From NCBI GenBank assembly GCA_027486845.1, contig JAIXOL010000033.1:1-64000 (forward strand): a DNA stretch of 64,000 nt, in the 5' to 3' direction. This stretch comes from Cytophagaceae bacterium. GTDB lineage: Bacteria > Bacteroidota > Bacteroidia > Cytophagales > Spirosomataceae. Each line of letters starts with the position of its first letter. The first letter of the stretch is position 1. Below the pieces are notes generated by a model. The model made no database searches and had not been told where the DNA came from. It saw only the letters and a list, made by a program, of their open reading frames with translations. Of the stretch, positions 17,722 to 26,560 are shown one piece after another. Made by a program: the position numbers and the translations under genes.

Positions 17722-20205
17722 TTATTCACCTTTTATCGTTATCGAAATACTGCTACTTCTTCCTTTATCGTCAGTGCAAGATATTTTTAATTTGCCGAGA
17801 CTTGGCGTAAAAAAAACTGGCTTATTGGCTGAAGTTTTCTTTAATAATCGGTCATTGATGTACCAATAAACTTCTCGTACATCATTTGCCGTTTGACACG
17901 CCAACTGCAATTGTTGCGTATCATTTTTACTTAAATAATATTCACTACCATTATTCGGATTTATAATGATTGGTGCGTTATTGGCTGTTTTGAAAAACCT
18001 CGTACAATTCGGATTATGCTTTGGTATTTTCTCGTAAAGAAAATGTTTCAATTCATAAAAACTAATCAATTCGGGAGCGAGATTGCTGTAAAGCTTTTCT
18101 TTATAAGCCTCTACTGGCAAACATTGCATACAATAACTCATTGTTTCTGAGAGATTTACGTAGAATTTCTTGAGATGTGTACACTTTCGAGTATGCGAAA
18201 TATTCTTGATTGAATAATCTAAGATTTTATTGCTACAATATTCACTCGGCAAGTCGCCTGACTCGGCACAAACTTGTCGAGAAACAAGCTCTTTTGGCTG
18301 ACGAAACCACTCGCTCGATGCATTATAATCAATCGTATTGAAAATCTGAAAAAGCAAAGGTGTAGCAATTTCTGCTCCGCTCAATTCGGGAACACCTTCA
18401 CCAGAAAAGTTTCCAACCCAAACGCCTACCGTATATTTTTTATTATAACCTATACTCCAAGCATCTCGACGACCAAAAGAAGTACCTGTTTTCCAAGCAA
18501 TTTTGGGTAAACGATAGGTATAATCAAAATTATTGGGTAAATCTGGACGTTTGATTTGAGCTAAAATTTCAGTAATTAAATAAGTAGCTGATGGAGAAAC
18601 GAGTTCCTCTCCTCTCCTTTGAAGCGGGTTGATTGGTACTGAAATTTCCCCTCCTTTTTTCAAGGAGGGGTGGCGAAATTCTGACAAAGTCGAATTTTGA
18701 TGAGGTGGTTCGTTCCAACTATCTTGCTTTTCTAAAATACTACGCCCAAATAAGCACCCCTTCTGACTATCGTCAGGACTCATAATATTTATCAAACTAC
18801 ACTTCTGCCAATTCCCATCATTGGCAAAGGTGGCGTAAAGCTGAGTCATTTCTTCGAGCGTAACACCACAACCACCAAGCACGATTGAAAGCCCTAAATC
18901 TTTTTCTTGTTTTTTAACAGTCTGAAAATCAGCCTTTTTTAATTGTTCGATGAGCGTTGTTTTGCCTAAGTCTTTGACCACTTTTACGGCTGGAATATTC
19001 AAGGAATTAGCCAAAGCAAATTCAATACTTACTTTTCCGTTAAATTTTCGGTCAAAATTTTCCGGTTCAAAACCGTTGAAGTTTGTTGGCACATCATTGA
19101 TGATATTTTTGGGCGTAATGATTCCTTTATCAAAAGCAGTAGCATACAAAAGCGGCTTTAAAGCACTTCCCGGCGAGCGGATTGCTTGAACGCCATCGAC
19201 TTGGCCGCCATCGAGTTTATCATTGAATCCTGCCGAACCAATGTATGCCTCCACTTGCATAGTTTCGTTATTGATTACCAAAACCGCTGCATTATTGATA
19301 TTCATCGCTCTTGTGCGATTTACATAATTTGTCACCATCTGCTCGACCTTAGTTTGCGTAGCTTTGCTGACGCTCGAATGAATAATGGCTTTATCGGCAA
19401 ACTGTTTTTTGAGCCTAAGTGATAAATGTGGTGCATCTTTCGGAGCTTCATGTCTAAAAACAGTCAAAGGTTCTAGCAAAGCATCGTTAATTGACTGATT
19501 ATCAAATACTTTTGCTTGTTGAAAACGCTTTAACCATTTATTGCGTTCTTCAACGATTAATGGATTTTTTGTTCCCAAACGCAAACTCGTTGGTCGATTT
19601 GGAATAATTGCCAGCGTTGTTACTTCTGCCAAACTCAATCTATCAGGTGATTTCTGAAAATACAGGTAAGAAGCCGATTTTATACCTTCGATGTTTGAGC
19701 CATAAGGCACAAGATGGAGGTATAATTGCAAGATTTCATCTTTTGAATAAAATATTTCAAGCTGAATCGCCCGTAGCATTTCAAAGATTTTATTCCAATA
19801 GGTTCGTTCATCGGGATTTAACATTCTGACCACCTGCATCGTAATCGTGCTTGCTCCTGAGGTTCTACGTTTTTTTGTAATATTATTGAAAGCCGCTCGA
19901 AAAATAGCTATTGGATTTACACCAAAATGATAAGCGAAATACTTGTCTTCTTTCGCCAAAATGGCTTTGCGGAGCGTTGGTGTTATTTCTTTCAAGTCCA
20001 CAAACATTCGCCACTTTTCGTCTGTACTCAAAAAAGCATGCAAGATTTCGCCTTTTTTATCGGTCACAAGTGTAGAATAAGTAACATTTACTTTTGGAGG
20101 AAAAACAATATTCAAGACCACTGACACAACGATAAAAGCAAGAAATACTTTTACCCACAGACGCTTGAAAATTTCTTTGAATTTAAGGCTTATTCGTTCA
20201 AACAT
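17722..20205 (-). CDS. pbpC: Penicillin-binding protein 1C
   Basis: Bifunctional peptidoglycan glycosyltransferase/transpeptidase in the inner membrane. Numbered from an upstream Met at 20229: TM anchor 24-42; GT51 domain with catalytic EDKYFAYHFGVNP (94-106) and GASTITMQVVRML (125-137); transpeptidase with S355-x-x-K358, S409-x-N411 and K580-T-G; C-terminal biPBP_C beta domain (about 740-835). I chose Met9 (20205, MFERISLKF) because it gives a normal short cytoplasmic N terminus. Residues about 504-543, between SxN and KTG, are extra relative to the family and are encoded by an inserted palindromic repeat (18601-18720). The frame stays open. Usual partners such as an alpha-2-macroglobulin gene are not adjacent. 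Confidence 0.92.
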   Translation of the reverse strand: MFERISLKFKEIFKRLWVKVFLAFIVVSVVLNIVFPPKVNVTYSTLVTDKKGEILHAFLSTDEKWRMFVDLKEITPTLRKAILAKEDKYFAYHFGVNPIAIFRAAFNNITKKRRTSGASTITMQVVRMLNPDERTYWNKIFEMLRAIQLEIFYSKDEILQLYLHLVPYGSNIEGIKSASYLYFQKSPDRLSLAEVTTLAIIPNRPTSLRLGTKNPLIVEERNKWLKRFQQAKVFDNQSINDALLEPLTVFRHEAPKDAPHLSLRLKKQFADKAIIHSSVSKATQTKVEQMVTNYVNRTRAMNINNAAVLVINNETMQVEAYIGSAGFNDKLDGGQVDGVQAIRSPGSALKPLLYATAFDKGIITPKNIINDVPTNFNGFEPENFDRKFNGKVSIEFALANSLNIPAVKVVKDLGKTTLIEQLKKADFQTVKKQEKDLGLSIVLGGCGVTLEEMTQLYATFANDGNWQKCSLINIMSPDDSQKGCLFGRSILEKQDSWNEPPHQNSTLSEFRHPSLKKGGEISVPINPLQRRGEELVSPSATYLITEILAQIKRPDLPNNFDYTYRLPKIAWKTGTSFGRRDAWSIGYNKKYTVGVWVGNFSGEGVPELSGAEIATPLLFQIFNTIDYNASSEWFRQPKELVSRQVCAESGDLPSEYCSNKILDYSIKNISHTRKCTHLKKFYVNLSETMSYCMQCLPVEAYKEKLYSNLAPELISFYELKHFLYEKIPKHNPNCTRFFKTANNAPIIINPNNGSEYYLSKNDTQQLQLACQTANDVREVYWYINDRLLKKTSANKPVFFTPSLGKLKISCTDDKGRSSSISITIKGE
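18601..18720. repeat. Palindromic repeat inserted in frame within pbpC
   Basis: This stretch contains the hairpin CCCCTCC-ttttttcaa-GGAGGGG and a neighbouring CTCTCC-rich arm, the same style as the intergenic repeats at 1-240. It translates to a low-complexity RHPSLKKGG / NPLQRRGEE type sequence, foreign to PBP1C, and its length (about 120 bp, 40 codons) preserves the frame. Confidence 0.7.
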
Positions 20206-20397
20206 AAAAATAATGCTACACAGATGCACGAATTAAACGAATTTATGCGAATTTTATGCAGATTATGTAGACATTGTTTCAAATTGTTAAAAGTGTTCAA
20301 AAATATTGAAATTTAGGTTGGTTATGGCTTTCAAAAGCAACAATCTGCAACAATTTTGTAACGAAAAAACAATTTTCAAGAACCTAAACCTATTTTC

Positions 20398-20919
20398 ATG
20401 GATATTAAACTCAAATCTCAGCTCCGAAAAATTACAACTTTTATTTTTGATGTTGATGGCGTTCTGACCGACGCAACTGTTATTGCTCTTCGTGGTGGCG
20501 AATTGGCACGTGTATTTAATGTAAAAGATGGTTACGCTCTTGGAAAAGCAATTCGTTCGGGTTTTAGAATTGCAATTATTTCGGGCGGAAAAGAAGAAAG
20601 TATCAGAGAACGTCTTTCGCTATTGGGTGTAAAGGATATTTTTTTGGGGGTAAATACTGACAAAAAATTAAGTGTTTTTGATAAATATATTGCCGATAAT
20701 AATCTTTCGGCCGATGAAATTGTATTTATGGGCGATGATTTACCCGATTGGGAAATTATGAAACATAGAGAAGTTTTAGCTGCTTGTCCAGCCGATGCCG
20801 TTGAAGAAATTATTGAAATTGCTGCTTTCAATTCGACTCGTAAAGGTGGCGATTGTGCCGTACGAGAAGTAATTGAATTGGTAATGAAAGAGCAAGGAAA
20901 ATGGATGAAGATTTTCTAA
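20398..20919 (+). CDS. kdsC: KdsC-like HAD phosphatase (KDO-8-phosphate phosphatase)
   Basis: Likely hydrolyses 3-deoxy-D-manno-octulosonate 8-phosphate in the lipid A-KDO pathway. HAD motif I is DVDGVLTD (18-25), motif II is IISGG (about 60-65), a Lys lies near 84-105 (DKKLSVFDKY), and motif IV is MGDDLPDWEIM (about 112-122), all typical of the compact, capless, tetrameric C0 subclass. Length 173 aa fits KdsC. The related YrbI/N-acylneuraminate cytidylyltransferase-associated phosphatases look alike, so the substrate is inferred. It is divergent from pbpC with about 190 bp between. Confidence 0.85.
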   Translation: MDIKLKSQLRKITTFIFDVDGVLTDATVIALRGGELARVFNVKDGYALGKAIRSGFRIAIISGGKEESIRERLSLLGVKDIFLGVNTDKKLSVFDKYIADNNLSADEIVFMGDDLPDWEIMKHREVLAACPADAVEEIIEIAAFNSTRKGGDCAVREVIELVMKEQGKWMKIF

Positions 20920-21018
20920 GCCTCGACTTCGCTCGGGTTCCTACTCCCAACAAAATTGAAAAACATTCACCCATTCAGAACGGGCGGCATTCCGCTTCAC
21001 TCATTCAAAATTAAATAA

Positions 21019-21939
21019 ATGAAACGTCGAGAATTTATAAACCTAACGGCTACGAGTGCCTTGCTTTCGTCAGTCGAAACGCTGGCACAAGAAAAACCTT
21101 TGGTAGCCTACGTTGACCCTAAATTTCAACTAAAAATAATGGCTACCAACTGGGGTTGGGGCGGTTCGCTCGATGCATTTTGTGCCGCTGCCAAGAAAGA
21201 AGGATATGATGGTATTGAAATGTGGTGGCCAAACGAAACTAAAGACCAAAAAGAACTTTTTGCAGCTCTCGAAAAGCATGATTTAGAAATTGGCTACTTA
21301 TGCGGTTCTGGACATAAAGACCCAAACATTAACCTCGAAAATTTCAAAAAAGCCATTAACGCCGCTTCAACACAGTCGCCGAAAAAGCCTTTGTATATCA
21401 ATTGTCATAGCGGAAAAGATTTTTTCACTTATGAACAAAGCAAGCCTTTTATTGACCATACGACCGAAGTTTCAGCCAAGACTGGAATTAAGATTTGCCA
21501 CGAAACTCACCGAGGCCGAATCTTGTTTGCAGCTCATATTACACGAAACTTTATTGAGAAAAATCCCGCTTTACGACTAACACTCGATATTTCTCATTGG
21601 TGCAATGTACACGAGTCGCTGCTCGAAGACCAAATCGAAACTGTTGCGATGGCACTCGAACGAGTAGAACATCTACACGCCCGCATTGGTCATCAAGAAG
21701 GGCCACAAGTCAATGACCCAAGAGCTCCCGAATGGGAAAATGCCGTAAAAGCACACCTCGCTTGGTGGGACAAAGTTTTGGAAAGAAAAATGCAAGCTGG
21801 CGAAACAATGACGATTCTGACCGAGTTTGGTCCACCGAATTATTTGCCAACTTTGCCATATACGCAACAACCCGTTGCCGACCAATGGGCAATAAATGTA
21901 TATATTATGCAAATGCTCAGAAAACGATATTTACGGTGA
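21019..21939 (+). CDS. Secreted sugar phosphate isomerase/epimerase (TIM barrel)
   Basis: Xylose-isomerase-like TIM barrel of the AP-endonuclease-2 superfamily. The N terminus MKRREFINLT plus a hydrophobic Ala/Leu/Ser run to SVETLAQ looks like a twin-arginine signal peptide, so the protein probably acts in the periplasm. Metal-site style residues are GYDGIEMWWP (about 72-81), INCHSGKD, KICHETHRG (about 159-167), TLDISHW and EHLHARIGHQ (about 220-229). The reaction is unknown; 3-ketoglucoside or keto-sugar conversion is a frequent role of secreted members. It lies about 100 bp after kdsC on the same strand. Confidence 0.78.
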   Translation: MKRREFINLTATSALLSSVETLAQEKPLVAYVDPKFQLKIMATNWGWGGSLDAFCAAAKKEGYDGIEMWWPNETKDQKELFAALEKHDLEIGYLCGSGHKDPNINLENFKKAINAASTQSPKKPLYINCHSGKDFFTYEQSKPFIDHTTEVSAKTGIKICHETHRGRILFAAHITRNFIEKNPALRLTLDISHWCNVHESLLEDQIETVAMALERVEHLHARIGHQEGPQVNDPRAPEWENAVKAHLAWWDKVLERKMQAGETMTILTEFGPPNYLPTLPYTQQPVADQWAINVYIMQMLRKRYLR

Positions 21940-22007
21940 GAAAATACCGAGCTATCTAACAATTAATTGATATCTCGGTACTCGGGTTCTTGAGAAAAAG
22001 AAAGCAC

Positions 22008-22169
22008 TTAAATCGTTTCAAAATTTGAAAAAAATCTATTCTGATTTTGTTGGTCTATCAAGCTTTTCAAACTTGGCACGCTTCCGTTTAAATTATAATA
22101 AAAATTAATGAGTGGATACACTTGTGGATATTTGATTATTTCTGCAATACTCTTATTAGTTGGATAGAT
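22008..22169 (-). pseudogene. Possible C-terminal gene remnant
   Basis: On the minus strand a 53-codon open stretch reads IYPTNKSIAEIIKYPQVY and continues to a TAA at 22008-22010. It has a natural-looking amino-acid mix (SVPSLKSLIDQQ near the end) but no start codon; a stop precedes it and a dispersed repeat abuts it. The family is unknown. It could be chance, so confidence is low. Confidence 0.3.
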
Positions 22170-22254
22170 TTAATCGATAAATTTGTTTTTCATACAAAAT
22201 TGATAGCCCGTATTTTTTGTTAGAGTGAACTGTCGACTATTGACGGTGGACTAC
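22168..22254 (-). repeat. Dispersed 87-bp repeat, copy B
   Basis: On the minus strand this begins gtagtccaccgtcaatag and ends tatcgattaaat. It aligns without gaps to copy A at 25463-25549, with about 75 of 87 positions identical by eye. Confidence 0.8.
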
Positions 22255-22282
22255 TTGATCAGCTCATTATTTCTCTCAATTA

Positions 22283-22393
22283 TTACTTCCACGTTTCATC
22301 ATCAAAACGAGGCTTATTGTAAATCAGAAATAACCATTCATGTAAATCTTGAATAAAATCTCTCGACTTGCTGTACGTTTGACATACTTTTAC
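22283..22393 (-). pseudogene. Possible short gene remnant
   Basis: A 36-codon minus-strand stretch (includes DFIQDLHEWLFLIYNKPRF) ends at a TAA at 22283-22285 and is preceded directly by a stop. It has no start codon and I recognise no family. It may be part of the same decayed gene as 22008-22169. Confidence 0.25.
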
Positions 22394-22447
22394 TTAGACA
22401 CTTTTTTATAAGCAAAGCATAAATTCTATCTAAACCGTCAGAAAACC

Positions 22448-23353
22448 ATGTTTTTAGTTGTCATTGGAGTTATTATATTGGTAGTAGCTTTTTCTATCAA
22501 TACTCCGTCATTACAATTTTCTCGTTTTTCTCGCCCACTCAAGTTTGTGGGTCTTATTATTATTGTATTAGGTTTGGCCTCTTCTACTGTCAAGCAGATT
22601 GATGCAGGTCGAGTTGGTGTACAATCACTTTTTGGAAATGTACAAGAAGGTACGCTCACAAGTGGACTAAACTTTGTCAATCCACTCGTTGATGTGGCAG
22701 AATTTGACACCCGTACGCAAAACTACACCATGTCGGGCGTGCATGATGAAGGCAAACAAGCAGGCGATGATGCTATTCGTGTACTTTCATCAGATGGTTT
22801 GGAAGTTGTTATTGACCTAACGGTGCTTTACCGAGTGCAGCCTGAACAAGCTCCGACAATTTTGAAGAAAATCGGTACAGAATATGAAGATGTAATTGTG
22901 CGACCAATTACCCGTACTCGTATCCGTGACATTTCAGCATATTATGAAGCTGTAGCTTTATATTCGACCAAAAGAGACGAGTTTCAAGGAAAAATCTTTA
23001 AGGCAATCGAAGCTGATTTTAAGGCAAGAGGCTTGGTTTTAGAACAATTATTGGTCAGAAACATTAATTTGCCAGAATCTGTTAAGAAAACAATTGAGTC
23101 GAAAATCAATGCCGAACAAGAAGCACAAAAAATGCAGTTTGTATTGCAGAAAGAAAAGCAAGAAGCCGAACGTAAGCGTGTAGAAGCACAAGGTATTTCG
23201 GACTATCAAAGAATCATTACTACTACTTTGACCGACAAACAATTACAGTATGAAATGATTAAAGCTCAGAAAGAAATTGCGACATCGCCTAACTCAAAAG
23301 TGATTATTATGGGCGGAAAAGGAAATACACCCATAATGATAAATGACAAGTAG
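22448..23353 (+). CDS. Prohibitin-family SPFH/Band 7 membrane protein
   Basis: Membrane-anchored scaffold protein of the stomatin/prohibitin/flotillin family, usually linked to membrane microdomains or FtsH-type protease control. Two hydrophobic segments (about 1-16 and 30-46) precede the SPFH domain, which starts VKQIDAGRVGVQSLFGNVQ (48-66) and runs to about 235. A charged helical region follows with EAQKMQFVLQKEKQEAERKR (about 220-240), typical of prohibitin coiled coils. No NfeD or protease neighbour is present. 301 aa is a normal length. A terminator follows. Confidence 0.9.
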   Translation: MFLVVIGVIILVVAFSINTPSLQFSRFSRPLKFVGLIIIVLGLASSTVKQIDAGRVGVQSLFGNVQEGTLTSGLNFVNPLVDVAEFDTRTQNYTMSGVHDEGKQAGDDAIRVLSSDGLEVVIDLTVLYRVQPEQAPTILKKIGTEYEDVIVRPITRTRIRDISAYYEAVALYSTKRDEFQGKIFKAIEADFKARGLVLEQLLVRNINLPESVKKTIESKINAEQEAQKMQFVLQKEKQEAERKRVEAQGISDYQRIITTTLTDKQLQYEMIKAQKEIATSPNSKVIIMGGKGNTPIMINDK

Positions 23354-23379
23354 ATGTAGTGTAAAAGCGTAAAAGCAAA

Positions 23380-23414
23380 AAAGCCTCGCAGAATGTCTGT
23401 GAGGCTTTTCTTTG
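23380..23414 (+). terminator. Terminator after the prohibitin-like gene
   Basis: AAGCCTCGCAG-aatgt-CTGTGAGGCTT (one G-U pair) is followed by TTCTTTG. It starts about 27 bp past the stop codon. Confidence 0.85.
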
Positions 23415-23595
23415 TTACATGATATAAAAACGCCGAACACAGTACTAAAGTTTCGTGTTTGAAAAATTATTCGATTATTTTTCAAAAAAAGATTTATTTT
23501 TATGTTTTCTTAGAAAAAGTCGAAATTCAAAGTGCGGCACACCTTGTTATCGCCGAATAAAGTTGTGTGCCACACTCATTCAATCATTAAATTCC

Positions 23596-23919
23596 ATGCG
23601 TCAGTCAATTATTTACGAAGTAACAATTAATTACATTGGTTCATTGAGCGAAGTAAGGAAACGTGAACCATTTGTAGTTTATTTTTCAAATCTCAAACGA
23701 GCGATAGAATGTGTACAAAGCAATTTAGCGGTAAATGGTTGGGAACAAAAAAAAGTAAATTATACGGCGGTTTATCGGACTCTTAAAGTCAAGAATAAAT
23801 TTGTGTGTGATTTTGATGCCATGAAAGTGAAGTTTTTTCAGGTAATCATCACTACAAAGAGTCTCAACCCATTATTGACTACACTTGGGATTGACGAATT
23901 TCCTAGCACAAAAAAATAA
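23596..23919 (+). CDS. Small hypothetical protein (107 aa)
   Basis: No family recognised. I chose the Met at 23596 (MRQSIIYEVTINYIGSL); the open frame continues upstream to 23455, but that part covers a repeat-like non-coding stretch ending in cactcattcaatcattaaa, which also precedes other genes here. The protein is basic with mixed beta/alpha character (EPFVVYFSNLKRAIECVQSN), and it has no signal peptide or TM. The codon usage is gene-like, but there is no operon context. Confidence 0.55.
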   Translation: MRQSIIYEVTINYIGSLSEVRKREPFVVYFSNLKRAIECVQSNLAVNGWEQKKVNYTAVYRTLKVKNKFVCDFDAMKVKFFQVIITTKSLNPLLTTLGIDEFPSTKK

Positions 23920-24087
23920 GACAGGATTAAACGATTTTGAGATTTACAGGATTTTGTTTTTTCATAGAATCGGGTTTACAAACCTGATTCTATGAAAAAA
24001 CAAGCAAATTGATTTGGAATTTCTTCAGAAAAATTAAATTTTTTCTTTACTTTGTACAATTAATGCTTTAACCTAAAACCTAAACAA

Positions 24088-25422
24088 ATGCAGTTTTCAA
24101 AACCTAAACTGAGTTTTTCACAAATTATTAATATGAATGTCGGATTCTTTGGCATTCAGTATAGTTTTGGTCTTCAACAAAGTGCTGTAAACCCAATTTA
24201 TGATTTTTTGGGAGCAAGTCCCGACCAAATTCCCTTACTAAATTTGGCTGGTCCAATGACAGGTCTTTTGATTCAACCAATCATCGGAGCGATGTCTGAT
24301 AAAACTTGGTCGCCACGTTTTGGTCGTCGCAAGCCTTATTTCTTAATTGGGGCTTTGATGTGCAGTTTTGCACTTTTACTATATCCTTTTAGTAGTACTT
24401 TGTGGATGGCTGCTAGCCTCCTTTGGATTTTGGATGTAGGCAATAATACCGCAATGGAACCTTATCGAGCTTTTATCGCAGATAAACTCGATGCTTCGCA
24501 ACAAGCAACAGGTTTTCAAGCACAAAGTTTTTTTACAGGCTTGGGACAAACTTTAGTAAATCTTTCGATTTTCATTTTCCCTCTCATATTTTTGGGCACA
24601 ACAGGCTCACTACCAACTTGGGTTTACGCGTCATTCTTCTTAGGTGCCGTTTGTTCGATTGGTTCGGTTTGGTGGAGTATGCGTACAACTACCGAAATTC
24701 CACCAAGTGCAGAAGAACTGGCAGAAATGAAGGCAAGTCCGATGAGTATTCTCACACCATTTATTGATATTCCACAAGCTATCCGAGAAATGCCGAAAGT
24801 AATGTGGCAATTGGCCTTGGTTTATTTATTTCAATGGTACGCATTGTTTTGTTATTGGCAAAACTCCTCGAAAAGTATTGCACAATCAGTTTGGAAAACT
24901 ACGACTTATCAAAACAACCCTATTTATAATGAGGCAGTTAGCTGGTCTGGCTTGGTAAATGGTTGGTATAATATTGTAATGTTTTTGGTAGCATTCAGCT
25001 TGGTTTATTTTGCAAAAAAATTCTCGCCAAAACTCGTACACGCTGTGTGTTTAGTTTTGGCAGGAATTGGCATTTTAGCCTTCCCAATGATTGAAAATAA
25101 ATACTTACTTTTCCCTGCAATTACAGGTTTCGGAATTGGTTGGGCAAGTATGATGGGAATTCCGTATTTGATTGTCGTTGGCGAAATTCCGAAAGAACGT
25201 TATGGTGTTTATATGGGTATTATCAATATGATGATAGTTATCCCGATGCTGATTCAGACGCTTACTTTTGGCTATATCTTGAAAAATTTCTTAGATAATG
25301 ACCCCGGTAAAGCTATTTCATTTGCTGGAGTACTATTACTCATAGCCGCAGGAGCAACGATGCTGATTAAAACGAAAAAAGTAGAAGGCGATGAAAATGT
25401 ATTAATTGATGGAGGGCATTGA
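24088..25422 (+). CDS. SLC45-type MFS sugar transporter
   Basis: Twelve-TM major facilitator. The N-terminal GLQQSAVNPIYDFLGA and the loop 2-3 motif GAMSDKTWSPRFGRRKPYF (about 68-86) are hallmarks of the SLC45/GPH sucrose-maltose transporter group found across Bacteroidota. It probably imports a di- or oligosaccharide with protons. It lies between two sugar-isomerase-like TIM barrels (21019 and 25640), which supports a sugar role, although the second is convergent. 444 aa is a normal length. The 3' end abuts an inverted-repeat element. Confidence 0.85.
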   Translation: MQFSKPKLSFSQIINMNVGFFGIQYSFGLQQSAVNPIYDFLGASPDQIPLLNLAGPMTGLLIQPIIGAMSDKTWSPRFGRRKPYFLIGALMCSFALLLYPFSSTLWMAASLLWILDVGNNTAMEPYRAFIADKLDASQQATGFQAQSFFTGLGQTLVNLSIFIFPLIFLGTTGSLPTWVYASFFLGAVCSIGSVWWSMRTTTEIPPSAEELAEMKASPMSILTPFIDIPQAIREMPKVMWQLALVYLFQWYALFCYWQNSSKSIAQSVWKTTTYQNNPIYNEAVSWSGLVNGWYNIVMFLVAFSLVYFAKKFSPKLVHAVCLVLAGIGILAFPMIENKYLLFPAITGFGIGWASMMGIPYLIVVGEIPKERYGVYMGIINMMIVIPMLIQTLTFGYILKNFLDNDPGKAISFAGVLLLIAAGATMLIKTKKVEGDENVLIDGGH

Positions 25423-25423
25423 G

Positions 25424-25628
25424 CGTAGAGACGTGGCAATGCCACGTCTAGTATGTATATATGTAGTCCACGGTCAATAGTTAACAGTTCACACTAAAAT
25501 AAAGTACGGTCTATCAAATTTTTATGAAAAACAAATTTAAAGATTAAATATAACCAACTGCTTATATCAAAACATTATTAAATAATTCTTGATTAAACGA
25601 TTAGACGTGGCAATGCCACGTCTCTACG
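25424..25628. repeat. MITE-like element: inverted palindromic ends around an 87-bp repeat
   Basis: The end sequence CGTAGAGACGTGGCAATG continues to TCTA at 25424-25450, and its reverse complement lies at 25602-25628. Each end is itself palindromic (GACGTGGCA-a-TGCCACGTC). Between them is copy A of the dispersed 87-bp repeat (25463-25549). The element fills the gap between two convergent genes, so the ends may also act as terminators for both. Confidence 0.75.
25463..25549 (+). repeat. Dispersed 87-bp repeat, copy A
   Basis: Begins gtagtccacggtcaatag, centre tatgaaaaacaaattt, ends agattaaat. Copy B is at 22168-22254 (minus strand) and a partial copy near 5586-5650. Confidence 0.8.
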
Positions 25629-25639
25629 AATCACTTAAT

Positions 25640-26560
25640 TTATGGCAAATACTGGCGAATATAATTTCTGCTTTGCAAAATCGCCTTTGTGATATCATCG
25701 GGGCTACCTTCGTAGGCTTTGTCCTCTACTTCAATTACAACGGGGCCACGATAACGTACATCGGTGAGTGCGGCAAAGAATTTCCCCCAACGAACATCAC
25801 CCAAACCTACGAGTTTTGGTGAATGATATTCAAGCGGATTAGCAAAAATTCCGACTCTATCCAATTTATCGTGGTAAACCTTCACGTCTTTTAAATGAAT
25901 ATGATGCAAACGGTCTTTATATTGATAAATCGGTTTGATTTCATCCATCATCTGAAAAATCATGTGAGATGGGTCATAGTTGAGCCCGAAAAGTGGCGTT
26001 TTGAATGTTTCAAACATTCTATCCCAAACGGCTGGGCTGATTGCTAAGTTTTTTCCTCCTGGCCATTCATCATTCGTAAAAAACATTGGGCAGTTTTCAA
26101 TACCAATCTTTACACCTTCTTGCTCAGCGGTTTCGATGATTGGCTTCCACAATTTCTTGAATATCTTTAGATTATCTTCAATATTCTTCTTTGGGTCACG
26201 CCCAATAAAGGTATTCATGACTGGAATATTGAGCGTATTACAAGCTCTAATTACTTTCTTGATATGCTCAATATAAAATTCCGACTTCTTTTTATCAGCA
26301 TCCAATGGATTTGGGTAATACCCCAAGCCCGAAATATCAATGCTTTTTTCGTGAAGATATGATTGAATGTATTTTACTTGTTGAGCATCCAATTGATCAA
26401 CATTAATATGGGTAACGCCCGCATATCGGCGATTATCACCGCCTTCGGTTGGCCAACACATCATTTCGAGACACGAAAAACCGTGTTTTGATGCAAAATC
26501 TACTACGTGTTCAAAGCCAAAATCGGCTAGAATCGCACTTACAAATCCGAGTTTTAACAT
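25640..26560 (-). CDS. Sugar phosphate isomerase/epimerase (cytoplasmic TIM barrel)
   Basis: AP-endonuclease-2/xylose-isomerase-like TIM barrel without signal peptide. Metal-site style residues appear in strand ends: FSCLEMMCWP (about 28-37), GIENCPMFF (about 152-160), LNYDPSHM (about 193-200), HHIHLKDVKV (about 215-224) and the final VVIEVEDK. The pattern is that of the IolE/hydroxypyruvate-isomerase-like group that converts keto-sugars or inosose, but the substrate cannot be told. 306 aa. Convergent with the SLC45 transporter; it has its own AT-rich promoter region upstream. Confidence 0.82.
   Translation of the reverse strand: MLKLGFVSAILADFGFEHVVDFASKHGFSCLEMMCWPTEGGDNRRYAGVTHINVDQLDAQQVKYIQSYLHEKSIDISGLGYYPNPLDADKKKSEFYIEHIKKVIRACNTLNIPVMNTFIGRDPKKNIEDNLKIFKKLWKPIIETAEQEGVKIGIENCPMFFTNDEWPGGKNLAISPAVWDRMFETFKTPLFGLNYDPSHMIFQMMDEIKPIYQYKDRLHHIHLKDVKVYHDKLDRVGIFANPLEYHSPKLVGLGDVRWGKFFAALTDVRYRGPVVIEVEDKAYEGSPDDITKAILQSRNYIRQYLP

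Larger units (their letters stand above)
21940..22447. other. Intergenic region with gene remnants and a dispersed repeat
   Basis: No intact gene. On the minus strand, two short protein-like open stretches remain (22008-22169 and 22283-22393), separated by an 87-bp dispersed repeat copy (22168-22254). The plus-strand promoter of the prohibitin-like gene must lie near the end, but no clear consensus is visible. Confidence 0.5.

Noticed and set aside
23455-23595. Upstream extension of the small gene at 23596
   Set aside because: The stretch contains the repeat-like motif found before other genes and has no conserved protein features.
21019-26560. A dedicated sugar-utilisation cluster
   Set aside because: The two isomerase-like genes and the transporter are on different strands with unrelated genes between. 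A shared pathway cannot be claimed.
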